64,000 bases of DNA from Gammaproteobacteria bacterium (GTDB taxonomy: Bacteria; Pseudomonadota; Gammaproteobacteria; Eutrophobiales; Eutrophobiaceae). The notes below the pieces were generated by a model that did not search any database, had not been told where the DNA came from, and saw only the letters and a list, made by a program, of their open reading frames with translations. Positions within the stretch are counted from its first letter, which is position 1, and each line of letters begins with the position of its first letter. The translations under genes and the position numbers were made by a program. Below, piece by piece: positions 1 to 9,639 of the stretch. Where the stretch lies: NCBI GenBank assembly GCA_012103475.1, contig WLWS01000002.1, forward strand, positions 682,081-746,080, written 5' to 3'.

Positions 1-237
1 CGCGGTATAGACATTCAATCAAGAACCATGATTTATGAGCTCTTGAACAATCTGGCGCTTGAAGGCAAAGCGATTGTCGTCGTCTCCAGCGATGATGCTG
101 AATTGAGTCAGCTGTGTGACCGGATCGCGGTCATGTCAAATGGCAGACTGGCTGATACCTTTGATTATGGAGAGTGGACGCAGGAGAAATTACTTAGTGC
201 TGCATTCCGGTTTTATTCAACGGACAGCGCAGCCTGA
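1..237 (+). CDS. Sugar ABC transporter ATP-binding protein (RbsA/MglA type), C-terminal part; 5' end outside the window
   Basis: Frame open from base 1: RGIDIQSRTMIYELLNNLALEGKAIVVVSSDDAELSQLCDRIAVMSNGRL, the typical end of a ribose-type ABC ATPase (RGID..., D-loop/H-loop region); followed by a permease gene. Confidence 0.85.
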   Translation, partial: RGIDIQSRTMIYELLNNLALEGKAIVVVSSDDAELSQLCDRIAVMSNGRLADTFDYGEWTQEKLLSAAFRFYSTDSAA

Positions 238-246
238 GGAAATACA

Positions 247-1227
247 ATGCCGACAATCCGCTCAATCTTATCGAAAGACTACGTGACCTTGCTTGGCGTT
301 GTGGCCTTACTGGTTTTTGTATTCAGTCTGAGCAGTCAACACTTTTTTTCCCTGCTTACTTTTACCACTCTGGCCAATCAGCTACCTGCCCTGACCGTCA
401 TCGCAGTCGGTATGACTTTTGTATTAATCGTGGCTGGTATCGATCTTTCTGTTGGTTCTGTCATGGCCTTCAGTGCAGCAGTGCTGGGCATCGCCCTGGT
501 TGATGGCGGCCTGTCTCTCTAGCTCGCGGCCCTGTTGTGTCTTGGTACCGGTTTTCTATGCGGGTTCGTAAATGGTTTTATTTCGGCCAAATGGAGCGTT
601 CCTTCTTTTATCGTGACACTGGGTATGCTGGAAGTTGCAAGGGGTTCTGCCTATCTTGTGAGTGATTCACAAACTATATTTATCGGTTCAAAAATAGATA
701 CTCTCGGCACACCTCTGCCGATACTTGGGCTCTCACCTGCCATGCTGATTGCAATCCTCGTTGTGATTCTGGGTCAGCTAATATTAAGCCGTCATGTATT
801 CGGACGTTACATGGTAGCGATTGGCAGTAATGAGGAAGCTGTCAGGCTGTCCGGTATCAACACGGTTTACTGGAAGATACTTGTATTTGCCCTTTCTGGT
901 CTGCTTGCCGGTCTGGCCGGCTTTTTTCACGTGGCTTACCTGCAATCGGCCGATCCTAATGCCGGCATCGGTCTTGAACTGGCTGCCATTGCCGCGGTGG
1001 TAATCGGTGGTACCAGTCTTGCCGGCGGTAAAGGATCCGTGATTAACACTTTTCTCGGCGTCATTATCATTGCGCTTCTACAAACCGGACTGGCTCAGCT
1101 TGGTGTTTCCGAGCCCGGTAAGCGGGTCATTACCGGTCTAGTCATCATCACAGCAGTCGTGCTTGATGTTTATCGCAATCGTGAGCGCAGTTTTGTTAAG
1201 GTGTTGAGTCGCTTTTTCAGGCGCTAG
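247..1227 (+). pseudogene. Ribose-type sugar ABC transporter permease (RbsC family) interrupted by in-frame TAG at 520-522
   Basis: ORFs 247-522 and 535-1227 are in the same frame; joined product ...VDGGLSL*LAALLCLGTGFLCGFVNG... reads as one RbsC-like permease (GMTFVLIVAGIDLSVGS; GGTSLAGGKGS). Confidence 0.85.
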
Positions 1228-2389
1228 TCCTGTCCTTTAGATAATTGCAATAGTTGGCCAGCAGAAGAACAATAAACACCAGCAGATAAACCAGCATACA
1301 CATGCTAACGGCCGCATCGACACTACCCTGCATTTCCACCACCTTGCTACTCAAGACCGGACCAAGAGCCGATCCGAGACCACCGACTAGCAACAGATAA
1401 GCAATATGCTTATGGGTTGGCGTATTAACAAAAGTAAGGGCGAAAGCCACATAGGAATTATAAGTAGCCGAAATAGATATGCCGAATAAAAAAGCAAGAG
1501 TAAGCATAGTGCTGAAGTTATCACTCTGAGTAAACAGCCAGGTACTCAGCATGGCAAGAACCACCAGACTATAGAGTACATAATGAACTTTTACTCTTGA
1601 AACCAGCCATGTGCCAGCTACAGAACCGAAGAAAGCACTGCTGAAGATATTCGACATGAACTGAGCGGATTCAGCACTACCGACAGAAAATTTCTGTTCA
1701 ACAAACTGGGGCGCCCAGACAAATAATGCTATTTTTGCGAGTAGAAAAAGCAAAAGACTCAGACCAATAAGAATAAAACCTGCATTCCATTCTGTAACTA
1801 TTGTCGTTTGTTCTTCGTTGCGAGTAACATTCTCTGCATCCCTGAACGAAGATAACAACCCCAGAAGTACGACCAGAAAAGCAAGTCCGCCGACCACCAC
1901 ATAGGTAGTACTCCAGCTGAAATCCTTATTAAGGAATGATATTGATAGCCAGGCAAATACGACACCACCGCCATTAAACATGGCATCCTGAGCGACCAGA
2001 ACAGATTGCCTGATATTGCCCTCCCATAAACGGGTTATCATTGTACCTCCGGCACAGGCAGCAATACTTGCACACACACCAATCAGCAGTAACAAAGCCG
2101 GCAGCATAGGATATGAAGGCAGATATTGAATTATTAGTACCGCTACCAGCAATAAGATATACACAAGGCTGATGGCGGGTTTCATTTTCATATAATCGAA
2201 AATAAAAAAGGACATGATGTAACCGATAAAGACGCCGCCTATGAAAAAGGAAAACTGCGAGGCAATAAGAGTTATTTCAACCCCATATTGTTCAGCAGCA
2301 GAAGCGGTGAGAAGACCGATGGGTGTGACCAGACCCGACATAATAAAGGTGGCCATCAGGCATATCACCAGCAGACTGATTTTATTCAT
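1217..2389 (-). CDS. MFS transporter (TsgA-like)
   Basis: About 12 hydrophobic segments; MNKISLLVICLMATFIMSGLVTPIGLLTASAAEQYGV... resembles TsgA-type MFS; start chosen at the internal Met, not the ORF's 2446. Confidence 0.7.
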   Translation of the reverse strand: MNKISLLVICLMATFIMSGLVTPIGLLTASAAEQYGVEITLIASQFSFFIGGVFIGYIMSFFIFDYMKMKPAISLVYILLLVAVLIIQYLPSYPMLPALLLLIGVCASIAACAGGTMITRLWEGNIRQSVLVAQDAMFNGGGVVFAWLSISFLNKDFSWSTTYVVVGGLAFLVVLLGLLSSFRDAENVTRNEEQTTIVTEWNAGFILIGLSLLLFLLAKIALFVWAPQFVEQKFSVGSAESAQFMSNIFSSAFFGSVAGTWLVSRVKVHYVLYSLVVLAMLSTWLFTQSDNFSTMLTLAFLFGISISATYNSYVAFALTFVNTPTHKHIAYLLLVGGLGSALGPVLSSKVVEMQGSVDAAVSMCMLVYLLVFIVLLLANYCNYLKDRTSA

Positions 2390-2399
2390 AGATATTGAT

Positions 2400-3116
2400 T
2401 TAGCGATGTAGCCAGCCGATATAACTACAACGACTGGCACCGGCAAACGGTGTCACGAGCTGCACCGCATGCGGCTGAGGAATCAGGAACACAGTAAGGG
2501 TATTAAAACCGGGTATATAGGCTTCTTCAATATTTCCGTGTTCATCGTAGAATGCCGTATGTCCTCCCCAGTTTTGCTGCCACTTTCGAGTCATACCAAA
2601 AGTATAAGCCGCTACACGATCGTGAGTATTGTGGCTGTCATCATGCTGCGTCAGAAACTGACCAGGCGAATACAGGGTCGCGTAACAGTCCGCTCTTGCC
2701 ACTGCTTTTTCTGCGGTCAGTTCGCGCATCATATTCAAAGTAGCCTCACTATTCATGAAATGATGAAGTGCGTGCATGGGATGTCCCGGCTGCTCGTTTA
2801 ATTCTATTGCCTGACTTATATAGTATTGATGAAAAACATACTGAAATTGCGTCTGCGCGCGCGCGTAAACCGCATTCATGAATTGTTGTCTTTGCTCTGT
2901 ACTCAGAGCCTGCATCTGCTGCATCGAGCTTTCAAAATATTCACTGCCTTCGTTGTAGGCCAGATACCAGTCCTTGTTTTCTGTTATCAGACTGAGCAGA
3001 TAGTCTGCAGTCTCCTCTTCAAAAAAATCAGCGATCTGTACGCGTCTTTTTTCGCGCAGGACTTTCGCATAATCATCCAGTGGTAAATTCGAGGAGATTT
3101 TGATTTCAGCCACCAT
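2400..3116 (-). CDS. 2OG-Fe(II) oxygenase family protein (prolyl-hydroxylase/Tpa1-like)
   Basis: HxD...H arrangement: YSPGQFLTQHDDSHN...WGGHTAFYDEHGN...PQPHAVQLV. Confidence 0.75.
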   Translation of the reverse strand: MVAEIKISSNLPLDDYAKVLREKRRVQIADFFEEETADYLLSLITENKDWYLAYNEGSEYFESSMQQMQALSTEQRQQFMNAVYARAQTQFQYVFHQYYISQAIELNEQPGHPMHALHHFMNSEATLNMMRELTAEKAVARADCYATLYSPGQFLTQHDDSHNTHDRVAAYTFGMTRKWQQNWGGHTAFYDEHGNIEEAYIPGFNTLTVFLIPQPHAVQLVTPFAGASRCSYIGWLHR

Positions 3117-3122
3117 GTTAAC

Positions 3123-3476
3123 TCATCCGGCCCGGGCACCATTTTCGATCGGTTTTTCAGGCATTGCCAGACAAGGTACTAAACCGTCCGCATATCCGAT
3201 ATCAAAAAGCATGCCTTCGGAGATTTCACCGGCCATTTTTCTTGCTGGCAAATTCAAAATAAATAAGGCCTGTTTGCCTTCTATCTCAGCCGGGTTTTCC
3301 CGCTCCTGCTTTATGCCTGCCAGTATTGAACGCCTGTGATCGCCGAAATCAACATTGAGCTTAACCAGCTTTTTTGATGAGCTCACTTCCGCAACCGAGC
3401 GTATCGTACCCACTCGGATGTCCAGTTTTTCAAAATCTTCAAAGCTGATTTCTGGTTTTATCGCTGCCGGTGTCAT
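3123..3476 (-). CDS. csaA: tRNA-binding domain protein, CsaA-like
   Basis: FEKLDIRVGTIRSVAEV...KLNVDFGDHRRSILAGIKQ...VNLPARKMAGEISEGML-type OB fold. Confidence 0.8.
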   Translation of the reverse strand: MTPAAIKPEISFEDFEKLDIRVGTIRSVAEVSSSKKLVKLNVDFGDHRRSILAGIKQERENPAEIEGKQALFILNLPARKMAGEISEGMLFDIGYADGLVPCLAMPEKPIENGARAG

Positions 3477-3606
3477 TTTATTTATCTTCTTGATTGAATT
3501 GATGTTATTGTTAATTTAATTGTTCCGGTGGCCTGATTTAATCCATAATTACGGACGTCATCCACCGCTTAAGACTTTATTTTCATACATTCTATCTATT
3601 AAACCA

Positions 3607-4812
3607 ATGAAACGAGCAATAATCCTGGTCATGGACTCATTCGGTATCGGCGCAACTGAGGATGCCCACCGTTTTGGTGATGTCGGTGCCAATACTCTTG
3701 GGAGTATCGCCAGACATTGTCAGGAACAACGTCAACAGGCCCTGTCACTTCCGAATCTGGCCCGGCTCGGCCTGTTTCAGGCGGCCCGGGAAAGCGCCGG
3801 TGCCTACCCTGCAGGCTGTAGTGATCAGACCGATATAATTGCGGCCTATGGTTATGCCGCTGAACTCAGTACAGGCAAGGATACGCCCAGCGGACACTGG
3901 GAAATGGCTGGTGTACCTGTTTTGTTTGACTGGGGATACTTCAGTGAAAAAGAAAATTCTTTCCCACAGACACTACTGGAGAACTTTATCGACAAAGCCG
4001 GGGTGCCCGGGGTACTGGGAAATTGCCACGCATCCGGGACAGAAATAATCGCCAGACTTGGTGAGGACCACATGAAGTCGGGTAAACCGATCGTTTATAC
4101 CTCGGCCGACAGCGTTTTTCAGATTGCCTGCCATGAAGAGTCCTTTGGCCTGGAAAGATTACTGGATATATCACACGTCGCTCGTGAACTGGTCGACGAG
4201 TACAATATCGGCAGAGTGATTGCACGTCCTTTTGTCGGCGAAAGTTCAGATAGCTTTGCCCGCACCGGTAACCGACGCGATCTGGCCGTGCCACCACCAG
4301 CCCCGACGGTTCTGGATAAATTATACGACAGCGGTGCTGAAGTAATCAGCATTGGTAAGATTGCCGATATCTACGCACAGAAAGGCATCACACAGAAAAT
4401 CAAGGCTGATGGAAACGCAGCGCTTTTCGATGCCACCTTAAAAGCAATGCAGGAGACTGAGGGTCAGTCGCTTATTTTTACTAATTTCGTTGATTTTGAC
4501 ATGCTCTACGGGCATCGACGCGATCCACTTGGTTATGCCGGGGCGCTTGAGTATTTCGACAAGCGTCTGCCTGAATTACTAGCCCTTATGCAGGAAGATG
4601 ATCTGCTTATCATCAGTGCCGATCACGGCTGCGACCCGAGCTGGAGTGGTAGCGATCATACGCGTGAACATATTCCGGTTCTTGCCTGTGGTAAGTCTAT
4701 AAGACCGGGCTCACTTGGACTTCGCCCCACCTTTGCCGACATCGGGCAAAGCCTGGCCGATTATTTCGATTTACCTGCTATGGATTATGGCAGCAGTTTT
4801 CTTGGCCAGTAG
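3607..4812 (+). CDS. deoB: Phosphopentomutase
   Basis: [32 protein letters not shown]...[13 protein letters not shown]...[21 protein letters not shown]; start placed at ATG 3607. Confidence 0.95.
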   Translation: MKRAIILVMDSFGIGATEDAHRFGDVGANTLGSIARHCQEQRQQALSLPNLARLGLFQAARESAGAYPAGCSDQTDIIAAYGYAAELSTGKDTPSGHWEMAGVPVLFDWGYFSEKENSFPQTLLENFIDKAGVPGVLGNCHASGTEIIARLGEDHMKSGKPIVYTSADSVFQIACHEESFGLERLLDISHVARELVDEYNIGRVIARPFVGESSDSFARTGNRRDLAVPPPAPTVLDKLYDSGAEVISIGKIADIYAQKGITQKIKADGNAALFDATLKAMQETEGQSLIFTNFVDFDMLYGHRRDPLGYAGALEYFDKRLPELLALMQEDDLLIISADHGCDPSWSGSDHTREHIPVLACGKSIRPGSLGLRPTFADIGQSLADYFDLPAMDYGSSFLGQ

Positions 4813-4848
4813 ACCGGCTTTCTTTTATTAACCCGGAGAACAAGATTT

Positions 4849-5571
4849 ATGTCTTCGAAACATATTAACGCCAGTGCAGGAGATTTTGCGGATACCGTAT
4901 TAATGCCCGGCGATCCCTTACGAGCTCAGTATATAGCTGAAAAATACCTGAGTAACAGCAAACAGGTGAATAACGTACGCAACATGTTTGCCTTTACCGG
5001 CGAATATCAGGGAACACGTTTGTCGATAATGGGACATGGCATGGGCATACCTTCTGTCTCCATCTATGCCACAGAGTTAATAAATGAGTATGGCGTGAAA
5101 AACATTATTCGGGCGGGAAGTTGTGGCGCAGTGAGCCCGCAAATAAAACTCCGCGATATTGTTGTCGGGCTCGGTGCCTGTACCGACTCTTCAGTTAACC
5201 GCATGCGTTTTCAGGGCTATGACTACGCAGCCATAGCCGACTACGGCTTACTGGAAAATATTGTCAGTGCTGCGCGTAACAAACAGATAGAAGTTCAAGT
5301 TGGCAATATTTTTTCAGCGGATCTGTTTTATACACCACAACCCGAGATGTTCGATGTAATGGAAAAATACAATATCCTCGGTGTGGAAATGGAAGCCGCC
5401 GGCCTCTATGGATTAGCTGCAGAATTTGGCGCAAAAGCAGTCACTATTTGTACCGTCAGCGATCATATTCGCAGTGGTGCTGCGCTATCTTCCGAGGATC
5501 GCCAAAGCACTTTTGATGAAATGATCGAAGTCGCGCTGGATGCTGCCGTTCTTGCGGAGACTAGGCAATGA
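4849..5571 (+). CDS. deoD: Purine-nucleoside phosphorylase
   Basis: [31 protein letters not shown]...IRAGSCGAV...[29 protein letters not shown]. Confidence 0.95.
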   Translation: MSSKHINASAGDFADTVLMPGDPLRAQYIAEKYLSNSKQVNNVRNMFAFTGEYQGTRLSIMGHGMGIPSVSIYATELINEYGVKNIIRAGSCGAVSPQIKLRDIVVGLGACTDSSVNRMRFQGYDYAAIADYGLLENIVSAARNKQIEVQVGNIFSADLFYTPQPEMFDVMEKYNILGVEMEAAGLYGLAAEFGAKAVTICTVSDHIRSGAALSSEDRQSTFDEMIEVALDAAVLAETRQ

Positions 5572-6008
5572 ACAATCTTATGTTTATCAGTCTGTTTGGT
5601 ATTGCCGGTGGTCTGGCAATAGGTTTACAGGCGCCACTGGCCGCAATAATCAGCCAGCGTATTGGCATTTTTGAAAGTGTATTCATTATTCATCTTGGCG
5701 GACTCGTAGCAGTGTTAGCCATCTTACTGCTAGCTAAAGGCGGTAATCTGGGGCAATGGCAGACCGTACCCTGGTATGCACTACTGGGTGGCACACTGGG
5801 TGTGATTCTGATTAGTGCTCAGGTTTACATCATACCAACTATTGGTGTTGCCGCTACGATAACACTGATCATCGCCGGTCAATTATTGATGGCGACCTGT
5901 ATCGACCACTTTGGTTTACTTGAAATTGAAGCGATAGCACTCACTTGGAAAAGATTACTTGGTCTAAGCATTGTTCTTGTTGGCGTCTGGCTGACAGTGA
6001 GGAATTGA
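5568..6008 (+). CDS. DMT family transporter (YdcZ/DUF606-like)
   Basis: Small four/five-TM protein, [38 protein letters not shown] overlap with deoD. Confidence 0.7.
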   Translation: MNNLMFISLFGIAGGLAIGLQAPLAAIISQRIGIFESVFIIHLGGLVAVLAILLLAKGGNLGQWQTVPWYALLGGTLGVILISAQVYIIPTIGVAATITLIIAGQLLMATCIDHFGLLEIEAIALTWKRLLGLSIVLVGVWLTVRN

Positions 6009-6011
6009 TTC

Positions 6012-7412
6012 ATGTCACAATTCACGGGTTTGCTTGGTATCGGTGTAATTTTTTTGAGCGTCTATATGATGTCCAACAACCGGCAGGCTATTAACTGGCG
6101 ACTGGTTTTCTGTGGTGTCAGTCTGCAACTTTTTCTGGCTATGTTTATTCTGCGTACGAGCTGGGGACAAAATTTATTTCAGGTACTTGGCAATATGGTC
6201 GAGAAGATTCTCAGCTTTGCCGAAGCCGGGGCCGGTTTTGTATTCGGGCCGCTGGTTTCGCAACCTGAAAAATTAATTGAGATATTTGGTCCCGGCGGCA
6301 GTTTCATATTCGTATTCAAGCTGGTGCCTGTATTCATTTTCGTTGCTTCTCTCGCGGCACTTGCCTATCACTTTGGCATCATGCAGAAAATTGTCGGCGC
6401 CATGGCCTGGGTTATCTATCGCCTGATGGGTGCGAGTGGTGCTGAGGCGACTTCAAACTCAGCCAGTATTTTTGTCGGCCAGGTCGAAGCGCAAATTCTA
6501 ATAAAACCTTTTCTGGCCAGCGCAACCAGATCAGAACTACTTGCGATCATGAGCGGTAGCATGGCCTGTATCTCCGGTGGCATCATGGCGGTCTACATAA
6601 ATATGGGCATAGCCGCCAACTACCTGATGACGGCCAGCGTGATGGCTATTCCCGGAGCACTAGTGATCTCCAAAATACTCTTACCGGAAGTTGAAGAATC
6701 CCTTACGCAGGGCACTATTAAGCTGGAAATTAAAAAAGAGTCAGTTAATGCAATTGATGCCATAGTCAACGGCGCTGGTGATGGCCTGAAAATTGGACTG
6801 GTTGTTACTGCGATGCTAATCGCTTTTATTTCTCTAATTACCATGCTTGATTTTTTACTGGGTAATTTCGGTTCTTATCTGGCCTCCAGCTTTTATGAGA
6901 CTGGAGAATCTGCACTGATTCTAAATATGGATTTAAATAATCTCACCTTGAGCAGTGTTCTCGGAGCCATGTTTTACTACCTTGCCATTCTAATGGGTGT
7001 GCCTGTTGAAGATGCTCTTCAGGTTGGTGGCTTGATGGGAACAAAACTGGTTATTAATGAGTTTGTTGCCTACAGCCAGATGGTCCCAATGATTAGCAGT
7101 GATGAACTCAGTCCGAAGGCGATTGTTATTGCCACATTTGCACTTTGTGGATTCGCCAGTTTTGGTTCAGTTGCGATGCTCATCGGTGGTATCAGTGAAA
7201 TGATACCTGAACGCAAACACGAGCTGGCGACACTCGCGATTCCAGCCATGATTTGCGGAACGCTTGTTTCCTATTTATCCGCGACGCTTGCGGGATTACT
7301 GTATCTCCCGCCTGAATCAAGCCTTAACAATTCTATGATTCTGCCGCTAACTGTTATGACGGGCTCTGTTGCTGTTATTGCCTGGTTTAACTATAGAATC
7401 TTAAATAAATAA
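6012..7412 (+). CDS. NupC/CNT family nucleoside:cation symporter
   Basis: GGSFIFVFKLVPVFIFVASL...SNSASIFVGQVEAQILIKPF...GFASFGSVAMLIGGISEMIPERK, CNT-family signature regions. Confidence 0.9.
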   Translation: MSQFTGLLGIGVIFLSVYMMSNNRQAINWRLVFCGVSLQLFLAMFILRTSWGQNLFQVLGNMVEKILSFAEAGAGFVFGPLVSQPEKLIEIFGPGGSFIFVFKLVPVFIFVASLAALAYHFGIMQKIVGAMAWVIYRLMGASGAEATSNSASIFVGQVEAQILIKPFLASATRSELLAIMSGSMACISGGIMAVYINMGIAANYLMTASVMAIPGALVISKILLPEVEESLTQGTIKLEIKKESVNAIDAIVNGAGDGLKIGLVVTAMLIAFISLITMLDFLLGNFGSYLASSFYETGESALILNMDLNNLTLSSVLGAMFYYLAILMGVPVEDALQVGGLMGTKLVINEFVAYSQMVPMISSDELSPKAIVIATFALCGFASFGSVAMLIGGISEMIPERKHELATLAIPAMICGTLVSYLSATLAGLLYLPPESSLNNSMILPLTVMTGSVAVIAWFNYRILNK

Positions 7413-7441
7413 GACCTGTAAACACTGCTGCGGAGCAGCCC

Positions 7442-8346
7442 ATGGGAAAGAACCTATCGAGCAAGTCTGAAGAGGTGAATTATTATTTTCATCGTGCACA
7501 CACTGAAGACGATGAAAAACCGAAATGTACGGTCGTCTTCGTGCATGGCCTACGAGATCATTCCGGCACACACAGCTTTTTTTTCATCAACTTAATCAGG
7601 AAGGTTGTCATGTTTTGAGCTTCGATTTGCTCGGACATGGCTTTAGTAGAGGTGAACCCTGCACTATTGATGATTACCGCCATCATGTGGTCGTAGTATG
7701 GCAAGGCATTATCCGGGCAATAAGAGAACATATTCCTCAGGGTATTCCTGTTGTTGTAATGGGTTACTCCTATGGGTTCTCACTGGTTATACATGCATTG
7801 AATGAATTGTGCTCAAAGTACAAAAGCATCGAGAAAATAATCAGCAAACGGGTCGCACTCGTAATCGGCTTGAGCCCTGCCTTTAAAGTCGGTCATACTG
7901 CTTCTCATCTTGTCCGTTTTTTTTCACCTGTTTTGGCCTTTATGTCGCGACATGTGAAAAACATCCCCTTAATGCCTATTCGACCGGAGTTTATTAGTGA
8001 TGATGAGTCGATCCTGAATATTATAGAAACCGATCCAAAGGTCTTTAAAGGTCGCATAAATGTTCAAACCGCACGGAATGTCCATATAGCCGGTCAAAGC
8101 GCTCTTTATATTCTGCCCACTATTCAGCTACCCTTTTTGCTGATCTTCGGAACGGAAGATTTTGTCCTGCCAGTCACAACTAAAGAAACCGGTGATCGCG
8201 AAGATATTGAGATTCGCATGGTTCGGGGCGGTAAGCACAATATATTTGATGGCGACAACCTGTATGCGGGGCGCACACTTGAATCTATCACCCGGGCTAT
8301 AGAGAAATATTGCGTGGAAGGAAATCCGAGGTCCTCAAATAGCTGA
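7442..8346 (+). pseudogene. Alpha/beta hydrolase (monoacylglycerol lipase/lysophospholipase-like), frameshifted at a T8 tract
   Basis: Frame 2 from ATG 7442 encodes MGKNLSSKSEEVNYYFHRAH...VVFVHGLRDHSGTHS, then continuity moves to frame 1 (FFHQLNQEGCHVLSFDLLGHGFSRGEP...GYSYGFS...GTEDFVLP...GGKHNIF) across TTTTTTTT at 7577-7584. Confidence 0.75.
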
Positions 8347-8357
8347 CTCCGCTTGAT

Positions 8358-9344
8358 TCAGGAGGCTGTTTCTTTACGCTTTTTCTTATCGCGTTTAGCC
8401 AGAAGCATTTGTGACAGTTTCGGGCCTCTGTCTGGTTCAGACCAGGGACAAACCTGAATGCATATCGCACAGCCATAGGTTGCACTAAAATAGGGAACGC
8501 ACTTGTCGAAATCAACGTACCAGCGCTTCTCCCCTCTCACCCACTGTTTCTGATCAGTTATCGCGTCGGGCGGGCAATCCGTTGTGCAGCGTCTGCAGCC
8601 AAAACATAAATCGTCTACAGCAATATCGACCGGCTCATCGCAGACTAATGGAATATTAGTTCCGACATTCGATAGCCTGACGTTCGAACCGTATTCAGTG
8701 CAAATCAGTGAGCCATGTTTTCCCAGTTCACCAAGCCCTGCCCTGACAGCCAGCGGGATCTGTAGTACGTCGGTGCTGCGCGGATCGCCGTAAGCGTAAG
8801 CCGGCCAGCCTAAACTGCGTATGTATTCGGCCAACTCGATTGCGATTGTGCCTACCTCATCATATACCCGCTGCACTTCCTCACCGGCAGCGGCATCAGG
8901 AACACCAGCCATCGCCTCTCGTCGCATGGGCACGCCTATACAAATAGCATAGCGATACTTTAGTTCAACATCATGATAGAGATCGTGATCAGTAAATTCA
9001 GTAATACCAATAATTCCGGCGCCCAGTTCACGAGCCTTTTGTTTTATTCTGGCACTCATCTCCACCGGGTCATTCACTTCGACGCGCTTTTTTGCGACGG
9101 GTCCGGCTGCTCTACGCAGCTTCCATCTCAATTGCAGTGCGAGTCGCACAATTTTCAGAGTTCCCGTCATCAGGAAGAAAACATTCATTCCAGCAAAGGG
9201 ATAATTCGGTCGACCGGGAGTGTGAAAAACTCGTTGCGCCCTGACTTTTTCTTTCAGCCCCTGACCGTTAGTCTTATTACCGGAAACCGGTGCGTTCTGG
9301 TAGGTGGGAAGGTTACCCGCCGACGGTGTGTTATGAAGTTTCAT
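8358..9344 (-). CDS. 4Fe-4S protein of reductive-dehalogenase/epoxyqueuosine-reductase-like family
   Basis: CFGCRRCTTDCPPDAI (CX2CX2CX3CP) and CVPYFSATYGCAICIQVCPW (CX9CX2CX3CP); VRAGLGELGKHGSLICTEYGSNVRLSNVGTNIPL. Confidence 0.7.
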   Translation of the reverse strand: MKLHNTPSAGNLPTYQNAPVSGNKTNGQGLKEKVRAQRVFHTPGRPNYPFAGMNVFFLMTGTLKIVRLALQLRWKLRRAAGPVAKKRVEVNDPVEMSARIKQKARELGAGIIGITEFTDHDLYHDVELKYRYAICIGVPMRREAMAGVPDAAAGEEVQRVYDEVGTIAIELAEYIRSLGWPAYAYGDPRSTDVLQIPLAVRAGLGELGKHGSLICTEYGSNVRLSNVGTNIPLVCDEPVDIAVDDLCFGCRRCTTDCPPDAITDQKQWVRGEKRWYVDFDKCVPYFSATYGCAICIQVCPWSEPDRGPKLSQMLLAKRDKKKRKETAS

Positions 9345-9562
9345 GATTTGCTTTCATCTGGTGGTGCGAATCTATCCACATAAAAGACTTCACCATTTTC
9401 CCGGGCACTTTTGAATTCTTCTCTAACCTTTTTCGCTTTAGCCCATCCGATCACAGTAAAAAACATAAATTTTAGAAGTCGAAAATTACGTAACTGCCGT
9501 TGTAGGAAAGTCGCTTCTTCAAGACAAAATTGCTCTGAAAATGTTTTGTAGGGTTTAGGCAT
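9341..9562 (-). CDS. Hypothetical small protein translationally coupled to the Fe-S protein
   Basis: 73 aa ORF overlapping the next start by ATGA on the minus strand. Confidence 0.5.
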   Translation of the reverse strand: MPKPYKTFSEQFCLEEATFLQRQLRNFRLLKFMFFTVIGWAKAKKVREEFKSARENGEVFYVDRFAPPDESKS

Positions 9563-9639
9563 TTTTATTGTTTTTAAGAGTCTCAGTTCAGGTATTATTC
9601 ATGTTAAACCAATAAGATATATCCAGTATAGAAAAAAAT

